A program made the translations under genes and the position numbers. Under the pieces are notes generated by a model. It made no database searches. It was given only the letters and a program-made list of their open reading frames with translations, and had not been told where the DNA came from. Of a stretch of DNA of 64,000 nt, positions 58,071 to 64,000 are shown one piece after another (position 1 is the stretch's first letter; every line of letters begins with the position of its first letter). The DNA comes from Clostridium swellfunianum (GTDB lineage Bacteria > Bacillota > Clostridia > Clostridiales > Clostridiaceae): NCBI RefSeq assembly GCF_023656515.1, contig NZ_JAMOFV010000006.1:2960036-3024035 (forward strand). The letters are read 5' to 3'.

Positions 58071-58115
58071 AAAAAGGAAGAGTCATGCTGGATTCTTCCT
58101 CTTTTAATGTTTTTA
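58071..58115 (+). terminator. Terminator-like hairpin before the YbaK gene
   Basis: AAAAGGAAGA (58072-58081) pairs with TCTTCCT-C-TTTT (58094-58105, one bulge), followed by AATGTTTTTATT. It would end transcripts coming from the etf genes and the BglG-type fragment. Confidence 0.65.
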
Positions 58116-58181
58116 TTACTTTGTTATGCTACACTGTATTTTATAACGATTCTAGGCAACAATTTACATGGAGGTAGAACT

Positions 58182-58658
58182 ATGAGTAGTTTAAAGACAA
58201 ATGCCATGAGAATTCTTGATAAGGTAGGCGTTTCCTATAATACATATTCCTATGATTCCAATGATGATTTGATAGATGGAGTTTCAGTGGCAGGAAAGAT
58301 AGGAAAGCCAGTAGAGAAAGTTTATAAAACCCTTGTGGCCAAAGGTGCAAGCAGAGAATATTATGTCTTTATTATTCCTGTAGCTAAAGAACTGGATTTA
58401 AAGACAGCAGCAAAAGCTGTAGGTGAAAAATCAGTAGAGATGATTAAGGTTAGTGATATAAACAAGGTTACAGGCTATATTCGCGGAGGCTGTTCACCTA
58501 TAGGAATGAAAAAGAATTATAAAACCGTATTAGATAAGGCTTGTGAGAGTTTAGATGCTATAATTGTAAGTGCCGGAAAGATAGGGCATCAAATTGAAGT
58601 TACTCCAATGGATTTGGTTAAAGTTGTTAATTGTGAAATAGATAATATAACTATGTAA
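58182..58658 (+). CDS. ybaK: YbaK/EbsC-family aminoacyl-tRNA deacylase (Cys-tRNA(Pro) type)
   Basis: A 158-residue single-domain protein that hydrolyses mischarged tRNA, typically Cys-tRNA(Pro). It begins KTNAMRILDKVGVSYNTYSY and has VYKTLVAKG (K for tRNA binding), the GYIRGGCSPIGMKK motif near 104-117, and a GKIGHQIEV end. The ATG at 58182 has GGAGG 8 bases upstream; a frame extended to 58059 would add a hydrophobic stretch that only translates the preceding hairpin region. Probably cotranscribed with the following small gene. Confidence 0.92.
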   Translation: MSSLKTNAMRILDKVGVSYNTYSYDSNDDLIDGVSVAGKIGKPVEKVYKTLVAKGASREYYVFIIPVAKELDLKTAAKAVGEKSVEMIKVSDINKVTGYIRGGCSPIGMKKNYKTVLDKACESLDAIIVSAGKIGHQIEVTPMDLVKVVNCEIDNITM

Positions 58659-58683
58659 TTAAATAAAGAGAGGGGAATATAAA

Positions 58684-58965
58684 ATGATTATTATTATTGC
58701 AAAAAGTGTAGTAAAAGACGAGAGGCTGGAAGAGTATAAAGTGTTGGCAAAAAAGCTTGTTGAGGAAAGCCAAAAGGAAGCGGGTTGCATATCCTACAAT
58801 CTGTATCAAGATATCAACAACAAAAATGTGCTGACCTTTATAGAGGAGTGGAAGGATAAAGAGGCAATCGCACTTCACAACAGCAGTGTTCACTTTGCTA
58901 CAATTGTGCCGAAGTTTGCTGAACTGAGAGAAAGTTCAGAAGTTAATTTATATGAAATAATTTAA
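58684..58965 (+). CDS. ABM-domain protein (putative quinol monooxygenase, YgiN-like)
   Basis: A 93-residue dimeric alpha+beta barrel protein of the antibiotic biosynthesis monooxygenase family. AKSVVKDERLEEY starts the first helix, EAGCISYNLYQD and FIEEWKDKEAIALHNSSVHF are the family's core strand and helix, the latter with the usual His. Some relatives oxidise quinols without cofactor or degrade haem; the role here is unknown. AGAGGGG precedes the ATG, 25 bases after the YbaK gene. Confidence 0.85.
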   Translation: MIIIIAKSVVKDERLEEYKVLAKKLVEESQKEAGCISYNLYQDINNKNVLTFIEEWKDKEAIALHNSSVHFATIVPKFAELRESSEVNLYEII

Positions 58966-58990
58966 AGGAAGCCATTGAGCTTCCTTTTTA
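58964..58990. terminator. Terminator shared by the ABM gene and the convergent kinase-like gene
   Basis: AAAGGAAGC/GCTTCCTTT (58964-58972 with 58979-58987), 6-base loop, T-run on the plus side. Confidence 0.85.
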
Positions 58991-59551
58991 AGAATTCTTA
59001 GACATCATCTTTCTCCAGCTGTTATAGTATTCTGGGTAATCACGCTTAATGTAATCGAAAAAGGCTCTTAAGTCCCCATGCTTTTGAAGACCTTTTAGCA
59101 TGGAGCGAGGGTATGGTGTTATTTTATCATAAGTACCTCTAGGATCGATAACCTTAATAGTATCATCAGGCTGCAGGAATATATGGCCAAGACGAGCATC
59201 CAATTTTGCAAAGCCAAGCTTCTTAAATTCTTCAACAAGTTTTACAAGCTCAATGGATAAGCTCTTATTAATATTATGTTGTTTTAAATAAAAGGATAAA
59301 CGGCTGCCATATACAAAACTCATAACTATAGAATAGGAATCAAAATCAAAAACAGTAGGAAAAAACCTGCTGTTCTTAGCCGCTAGAAGAACCTCAAGCT
59401 GCCTTTTGCAGGAATCAGGATTGTGAAAAACCTTTAATACCTTATCCTCAGGCAGCATATAAACTTTTCCTTCGTGCCCCTCTCCAATCAGCTTTAGCTT
59501 TGTAATATCATAGCCTAAGTATTGAAATCTATATTTCGGCATTTTCTTCAT
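58988..59551 (-). CDS. Small atypical protein-kinase-fold protein
   Basis: A 187-residue protein that reads like a cut-down Ser/Thr or RIO-type kinase. A glycine loop G23-x-G25-x-x-G28 (IGEGHEGKVY) is followed by K40 in VLKVF. A catalytic-loop-like LDARLGHIFL keeps the Asp but has His where the Mg-binding Asn is usual. IDPRG replaces DFG. The C lobe is very short. It could be an active small kinase, a sugar or antibiotic phosphotransferase, or a pseudokinase. AGGTGG lies upstream of the ATG. It is divergent from the GntR gene. The fold is likely; the function is unknown. Confidence 0.75.
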   Translation of the reverse strand: MKKMPKYRFQYLGYDITKLKLIGEGHEGKVYMLPEDKVLKVFHNPDSCKRQLEVLLAAKNSRFFPTVFDFDSYSIVMSFVYGSRLSFYLKQHNINKSLSIELVKLVEEFKKLGFAKLDARLGHIFLQPDDTIKVIDPRGTYDKITPYPRSMLKGLQKHGDLRAFFDYIKRDYPEYYNSWRKMMSKNS

Positions 59552-59672
59552 TGACCCACCTCACAAAATAAACAGCTATTAATTATATTTTATGATTTAG
59601 AATTAGATTTGCTACAGTTATAAGATTGACTTTGTACTTAAGACAGTAATTTTATTTTTTATTTAATAATGC

Positions 59673-59678
59673 TATAAT
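59673..59678 (+). promoter_or_regulatory. -10 box of the GntR-family gene
   Basis: Perfect TATAAT 38 bases before the start codon; the -35 region (near 59650) is a poor T-rich sequence, so the promoter may need an activator or be weak. Confidence 0.4.
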
Positions 59679-59715
59679 ACATTGTATAAATTTATAGAAC
59701 TAATAGGAGCAAAAA

Positions 59716-60402
59716 ATGCAAGCCAAGAAAATAAGCGATATAGTATTTAATAAGATAGAAAAGAGAATATTAAGCGGAGAATGGAATTCTGGCAGCAAAA
59801 TTATGTCTGAGCCTCAGCTGGCGAAGGAACTTGGTGTAAGCAGGATGTCTGTTAGGGAAGCAATTGAAAAAATGGTTGCTCTTGATATATTAACAAAGAG
59901 GCAAGGAGAAGGTACTTTTGTTAATGACTTAACCCCTGCGGTATATTTAAACAGTCTTATTCCAATGATTACACTGGATAAAGATAATTATTTGGATATA
60001 TTAGAATTCAGGCTTATTACAGATGTAGAAAGTGCAAGGCTGTGCGCAGAAAGGTGCAGTGAGGAAATTGTGCATAGGCTTGAAGAAACTTATAACGATA
60101 TGCTTAATAATGAAGAAGATTTCGATAGGTATACAACTGCAGATATGAACTTTCACCTTATAATTGCAGAAGGCAGCGGTAATTCGATGGTGCTAAAGGT
60201 TAATAATGTTTTAAAAAGCTTACTGGAATATCATCAGAAGGTATTATATACAAAGCTAGGACCAACAGGCGGAATAAAAGAACATAAGCTGATATTGGAT
60301 GCTATAAAAAATAGAGATTGTGAGCTTAGTGCCATATATATGAGAAGACATATAGACAGAACAATCAAAGATATTAAAGGTTTAGAAAGATTGGGCAAAT
60401 AA
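59716..60402 (+). CDS. GntR-family (FadR/FCD) transcriptional regulator
   Basis: A 228-residue regulator. The winged helix is in residues 1-72 (IVFNKIEKRILSG, then LAKELGVSRMSVREAIEKM and RQGEGTFV). The helical FCD ligand domain follows, with the Asp-His-His metal set suggested by ADMNFHLIIAEGSGN, GGIKEHKLILDA and RRHIDRTI. FCD members usually bind organic or sugar acids. It precedes an IlvD/Edd dehydratase gene with a TTGT-N3-ACAA palindrome between them, so local control of that gene is likely. TAGGAG lies about 7 bases before the ATG. Confidence 0.94.
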   Translation: MQAKKISDIVFNKIEKRILSGEWNSGSKIMSEPQLAKELGVSRMSVREAIEKMVALDILTKRQGEGTFVNDLTPAVYLNSLIPMITLDKDNYLDILEFRLITDVESARLCAERCSEEIVHRLEETYNDMLNNEEDFDRYTTADMNFHLIIAEGSGNSMVLKVNNVLKSLLEYHQKVLYTKLGPTGGIKEHKLILDAIKNRDCELSAIYMRRHIDRTIKDIKGLERLGK

Positions 60403-60408
60403 TGACGG

Positions 60409-60419
60409 TTGTCCTACAA
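60409..60419 (+). promoter_or_regulatory. Possible GntR/FCD operator
   Basis: Palindrome TTGT-CCT-ACAA, the form of site used by FadR-subfamily regulators, just after the regulator's stop codon and about 77 bases before the dehydratase -35. Confidence 0.4.
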
Positions 60420-60422
60420 GTT

Positions 60423-60477
60423 AAATCATTTTGGCAAAAGTAATAGTTATATTTACTGACTAAAATGATTTTTTTAT
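60423..60477 (+). terminator. Terminator of the GntR-family gene
   Basis: AAATCATTTT (60423-60432) pairs with AAAATGATTT (60462-60471) around an inner AGTAA/TTACT stem; a T-run follows. Confidence 0.75.
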
Positions 60478-60495
60478 TTTGTTTTATTAAATATA

Positions 60496-60524
60496 TTGAC
60501 TATTAAACAGCTTGAACTTAAAAT
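60496..60524 (+). promoter_or_regulatory. Promoter of the dehydratase gene
   Basis: TTGACT at 60496-60501, exactly 17 bases, TAAAAT at 60519-60524. The start point near 60531 lies only 6 bases before an ATG at 60537, supporting the downstream TTG start. Confidence 0.7.
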
Positions 60525-60566
60525 GATAAATATAACATGTCAGACAAGTTGCAAGGAGTGATTAAT

Positions 60567-62285
60567 TTGCTAAGAAGTCAGGAAATAAGAAAAATGGCTC
60601 CTGAAATGGATCCTTTAAGACTTGGGGCAGGATGGAAGGTTGAAGATTTGTCCAAGCCTCAGATTATTATTGAAAGTACTTTTGGCCACAGCCACCCAGG
60701 AAGCGCTCATCTAGATGTGCTAGTGGATTCAGCATATAAGGCAATACAAGAAAAGGGTGGAAAGCCAGCAAAGTATTTTGTAACGGATATTTGTGATGGC
60801 CAAGCTCAAGGCCATGATGGTATGAACTATTCTCTACCTTCAAGAGAATATATAGCTAACATGATTGAAATGCAGGTAGGGGCAACACCATTTGATGCAG
60901 GTGTATTTATAGCAAGCTGCGATAAGGGAATGCCAGCTCACTTAAAGGCTATTGCAAGACTCGATATGCCAGCTGTAATGGTAACAGGTGGAATAATGAA
61001 GGCTGGTCCCAATATGCTTACATTAGAGCAAATAGGAATGTATAGTGCGCAGTTTCAAAAGAGAGAAATAACAGAAGAGCAGCTTACTGCATATAAACAT
61101 AGTGCGTGCCCAAGCTGCGGTGCATGTTCATTTATGGGAACGGCTGCAACTATGCAGGTTATGGCTGAAGCATTAGGTTTGACACTGCCAGGAACAGCTT
61201 TAATGGCTGCTACCGCAGAGGATTTAAAAGAAGCTGCAGCTAATGCAGGAACTCATGCTTTAAAGCTTATAGAAATGGATTTAAAACCGTCCAAGATACT
61301 AACTATGAAAGCTTTTGAAAATGCAATAATGGTGCATGCTGCCATTGCTGGTTCTACAAATACTCTTCTTCATATACCAGCTATAGCTCATGAATTAGGC
61401 TTTGAGATAGAGCCGGAATTATTTGATGAAATCCACAGAAGAATACCTTATATATTAAATATAAGACCAAGCGGCTTCTATCCAGGAGAATATTTTTGGT
61501 ATGCAGGTGGAGTTCCAGCAGTAATGGAAGAAATTAAAGAATTCTTGCATCTTGACGTTTTAACCGTTACTGGTAAGACACTAGGAGAAAATCTAGAGGA
61601 TTTAAAGAAGAATGGATATTATGAAGGCTGCTACAAGTATCTTGAGAAAACAGGAGTTAAGAAGGATGATATTATTAAATCTGTTAAGAATCCAATTCAA
61701 GCTCAGGGTGCAGTAGCTATATTAAAGGGAAATCTAGCAACAGAAGGCGCTGTAGTTAAGCACTCAGCTGTATCAAAGAAAATGCATAACGTAATATTAA
61801 AAGCGAGACCTTTTAACAGTGAAGAAGAGGCATTAAATGCTGTGCTTACTGGAGAAATAAAACCAGGAGATGCAGTGTTTATAAGATATGAAGGACCTAA
61901 GGGTACTGGAATGCCTGAAATGTTTTATACTACAGAAGCTATAGTTTCAGATCCAAACCTTTCAGAATCTGTTGCGCTTATTACAGATGGAAGATTCTCA
62001 GGGGCAACCAGAGGTCCAGCTATAGGACACGTTTCTCCAGAAGCAAGTGAGGGCGGAAATATCGCTTTAGTTGAAGAAGGAGATTTAATAAAGATTGATA
62101 TTGCAAACAGAATTATAGCAATAGTAGGAGTAAAGAGCGAAGAAAAATCAGAAGAAGAAATGGATCGAATTTTAGCTGATAGAAGAGCTAAGTGGATTAA
62201 ACCAACTCCTAAATATACAAAAGGTACTTTAGGAATTTACACTAGACTTGCTGTATCTCCTATGAAAGGTGGATATATGGAGTAG
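60567..62285 (+). CDS. IlvD/Edd-family dehydratase (dihydroxy-acid or sugar-acid dehydratase)
   Basis: A 572-residue Fe-S lyase. Family motifs are DICDGQAQGHDGMNYSLPSR, ASCDKGMPAH and HSACPSCGACSFMG with cluster cysteines, and TDGRFSGATRG near the C-terminus. The sequence start MLRSQEIRKMAPEMDPLRLG belongs to a subgroup that is not typical IlvD. No ilv genes are near and an FCD-GntR gene is next to it, so a sugar acid (gluconate-like) substrate is plausible; valine/isoleucine synthesis remains possible. The TTG at 60567 has AAGGAG 8 bases upstream and is preferred to ATG 60537, which has no site. Confidence 0.88.
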   Translation: MLRSQEIRKMAPEMDPLRLGAGWKVEDLSKPQIIIESTFGHSHPGSAHLDVLVDSAYKAIQEKGGKPAKYFVTDICDGQAQGHDGMNYSLPSREYIANMIEMQVGATPFDAGVFIASCDKGMPAHLKAIARLDMPAVMVTGGIMKAGPNMLTLEQIGMYSAQFQKREITEEQLTAYKHSACPSCGACSFMGTAATMQVMAEALGLTLPGTALMAATAEDLKEAAANAGTHALKLIEMDLKPSKILTMKAFENAIMVHAAIAGSTNTLLHIPAIAHELGFEIEPELFDEIHRRIPYILNIRPSGFYPGEYFWYAGGVPAVMEEIKEFLHLDVLTVTGKTLGENLEDLKKNGYYEGCYKYLEKTGVKKDDIIKSVKNPIQAQGAVAILKGNLATEGAVVKHSAVSKKMHNVILKARPFNSEEEALNAVLTGEIKPGDAVFIRYEGPKGTGMPEMFYTTEAIVSDPNLSESVALITDGRFSGATRGPAIGHVSPEASEGGNIALVEEGDLIKIDIANRIIAIVGVKSEEKSEEEMDRILADRRAKWIKPTPKYTKGTLGIYTRLAVSPMKGGYME

Positions 62286-62307
62286 AGCCTGCTTTGGTTT
62301 TTATATA

Positions 62308-62345
62308 AAAAACTGCTGATAGTTAATTCAGCAGTTTTTATTTTT
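62308..62345 (+). terminator. Terminator after the dehydratase gene
   Basis: AAAAACTGCTGA/TCAGCAGTTTTT stem (62308-62319 with 62328-62339), 8-base loop, then a T-rich tail. Confidence 0.93.
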
Positions 62346-62438
62346 GTATATATGCCTAAATATGTTAGTTTATATTGCATTATATATTTTGACGTATTGT
62401 GATTTATGACAAAAGTCTGTAAATGTAATCGTAAAACA

Positions 62439-62467
62439 TTTAAAATTTTCCAAAGGCGTGGTATAAT
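62439..62467 (+). promoter_or_regulatory. Promoter of the Cache-domain chemotaxis receptor
   Basis: TTTAAA at 62439-62444, 17 bases, and TATAAT at 62462-62467 preceded by TGG (extended -10). This is a SigA-type rather than a flagellar sigma-type promoter. Confidence 0.65.
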
Positions 62468-62537
62468 AAGTCGACAAAGTGAAAATTATGTAAATTTTAA
62501 ATTGGCAGTTTATTTATGGTAGGGATGGGTGTTTATT

Positions 62538-64000
62538 ATGAGAGGTAAAAAAAACCATGGTAGGTTAAGGAAATTAAAAATAAAATCTAGACTAATAATT
62601 TCATTTGGAATATTAGTAATTACACCTTTAATAGTGTTAGGAGTTACATCTTTTATGGTTTCGAAGCAAGCTATGGAGGATAAAATATCCGCCTTCTCTG
62701 CTCAAATAATGGAGCAGGTAGGAAGAAACGTTGGAGCTGAGCTTTCTAAATATCAAGGCTTGATGGATGAAGTGTCCTTTGATAAAAAAATACAGCAAGC
62801 TATTGAGAAGGAAAAATATGAAAATATAATTGATAAATTAAATACTACGAAAGACATAAATAACTTGATTTCTACTAAGGTATTTGTGAATCAGGGGATA
62901 AAAAGTCTTGGAATTATTGATAATAACAATCAAATCTTCGGTGAGTTCAATAGTGAGACTTTAAATGATAATTTTACAAAAGCTTTGAATGAAAATACAA
63001 ATAAGGATAACAATAAATTGTCCTGGAGATTCCACTCAGAACAAGGTGTTGGTATTGTAGCTAGCAAGTATATTAAATCACTGGATACAAATGAAAATAT
63101 AGGTATTGCCTTTGCAGCGTTTAAACCAGAAGCTTTAGCTGATGTTTATAAAAATGTAAATATAGGGGAAGGCGGATTCATAAATATTATAAATTCAGAA
63201 GGTATTATTATATCAAGTAAAGATAAAAACATAATAGGTAAACCTATGGAAGATACTTCTATTATTTCCTCTATAACAAGTAAAGATGAAAATTTAGCTG
63301 AAGGAAATAAATTTTTCAAGTCAAATGATAATAAGTATTTAGTTTCTTATGTTCCCTTGAATGGAACTGACTGGCATATAGTTGGTATGATCCCCTTTAG
63401 TTATATGAATTCACAATCAAATTTTTTAAGGGCTAATATTATCGTTATAGGATTTATTGCGTTTGTTATAGCAATGATTGCTGCATTGGCTATATCCAGA
63501 AGCATATCCACTCCTTTAAACTCACTAGTTGAACTTATGAATCAAGCAAAGGAGGGTAACTTTGCTTTACATATAAATGATAATAGTAAAGACGAAATCG
63601 GTGAAGTAATTTATGCTTTCGATGAAATGGTTAAAAGGATAAGTATGCTTATTTTAAATGTAAAAGGACTAATTTCAAGTGTTACGGATAGCACAAAAAT
63701 TATTGCTCAGGTTTCAGAACATTCTTATTCAGCCTCAGAAGAAATTGCTTCAACCATGAATGAAATTGCTAGAGGGACCTCAGACCAGGCTGTTGAGGTT
63801 TCTAACGGGTTAAATAATTTAAATATTTTATCTCAAGGTATCAATGTGGTTAATGATAATGTAGATACGGTGGCAAAGATATTAACATCTACAAAAAAAC
63901 TTGAAGAAGAAGCAAAACGATCTGTAAAAGTACTTAATGAAAAAGCTATTGAGACAAGCGGTGCTTCTAATAAAATCATAAATGATATAAATACATTAAA
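62538..64000 (+). CDS. Methyl-accepting chemotaxis protein with Cache sensor (partial, runs off the window)
   Basis: An open frame from ATG 62538 to the last base, at least 487 residues. A basic start (RGKKNHGRLRKLKIKSRL) leads into a first membrane helix near 23-45, then a large outside sensor (about 48-290) of the dCache type, with GEGGFINIINSEGIIISS and VSYVPLNGTDWHIVGMIP. A second membrane helix lies near 300-320, then HAMP (SRSISTPLNSLVELM and DEIGEVIYAFDEM), then the start of the signalling coiled coil. The signalling tip lies beyond the window. The ribosome site is weak (AGGGATGGGTG). Ligands of such sensors are often amino or organic acids. Confidence 0.92.
   Translation, partial: MRGKKNHGRLRKLKIKSRLIISFGILVITPLIVLGVTSFMVSKQAMEDKISAFSAQIMEQVGRNVGAELSKYQGLMDEVSFDKKIQQAIEKEKYENIIDKLNTTKDINNLISTKVFVNQGIKSLGIIDNNNQIFGEFNSETLNDNFTKALNENTNKDNNKLSWRFHSEQGVGIVASKYIKSLDTNENIGIAFAAFKPEALADVYKNVNIGEGGFINIINSEGIIISSKDKNIIGKPMEDTSIISSITSKDENLAEGNKFFKSNDNKYLVSYVPLNGTDWHIVGMIPFSYMNSQSNFLRANIIVIGFIAFVIAMIAALAISRSISTPLNSLVELMNQAKEGNFALHINDNSKDEIGEVIYAFDEMVKRISMLILNVKGLISSVTDSTKIIAQVSEHSYSASEEIASTMNEIARGTSDQAVEVSNGLNNLNILSQGINVVNDNVDTVAKILTSTKKLEEEAKRSVKVLNEKAIETSGASNKIINDINTL

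Noticed and set aside
1-64000. CRISPR arrays, prophage genes, intact IS transposases, complete tRNA or rRNA genes
   Set aside because: No regularly spaced repeats, no transposase, integrase or phage structural motifs, and no complete cloverleaf could be read anywhere in the window.

Overview
This is an AT-rich stretch of low-GC Gram-positive chromosome. It has strong AGGAGG-type ribosome sites, ATG/GTG/TTG starts, butyryl-CoA dehydrogenase-type genes with an Etf, an oxygen-sensitive Fe-S style dehydratase, a PyrR-type attenuator and a purine riboswitch. Together these point to an anaerobic Clostridium (cluster I) or close relative. No prophage, CRISPR array or intact insertion sequence was seen; most of the window is housekeeping and central metabolism with compact operons.

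Layout. 1-4.2 kb: lipoate ligase (cut by the window edge), a CphA-like Mur ligase with a shortened ATP-grasp part, an ArsR-type metal sensor and a creatininase-family hydrolase. 4.2-9.7 kb: ftsH behind a threefold hairpin/Shine-Dalgarno repeat, helD, and a polysaccharide deacetylase lipoprotein. 9.8-17.5 kb: LacI-type regulator, galT-galK-galE (Leloir pathway), a convergent DUF2935 protein and a phosphoglucomutase-type enzyme that may drain glucose-1-phosphate. 17.5-28.6 kb: guanine-class purine riboswitch and terminator, then purL-E-C-F-M-N-H-D. 28.7-36.9 kb: two paralogous heterodimeric ABC exporter pairs separated by an AraC regulator. 36.9-47.2 kb: PyrR-type attenuator and pyrB-(mini)pyrI-pyrC-pyrF-pyrK-pyrD-pyrE-carA-carB, a complete set for UMP synthesis. 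47.2-51.8 kb (minus strand): aldehyde dehydrogenase, chemotaxis receptor, arginase. 51.8-54.5 kb: LacI pseudogene, acetyl xylan esterase-type gene, a MITE-like inverted-repeat element and a second esterase. 54.5-57.9 kb: Rex-like boxes, then acyl-CoA dehydrogenase-etfB-ferredoxin-fused etfA. 57.9-64 kb: BglG/LicT fragment, YbaK-type deacylase, ABM monooxygenase-like protein, atypical small kinase, GntR/FCD regulator with an IlvD/Edd dehydratase, and a Cache-domain chemotaxis receptor that runs off the end.

The genes form several regulated modules: galactose (LacI operator pair), purines (riboswitch, possibly PurR boxes), pyrimidines (PyrR attenuation), acyl-CoA redox (Rex), and a sugar-acid type dehydratase (FCD-GntR). 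The most unusual items are a PyrI reduced to its zinc domain, the triplicated hairpin-plus-SD leader of ftsH, overlapping alternative hairpins before galT, a kinase-fold protein with a changed metal-binding residue, and several small decayed or mobile-looking fragments.
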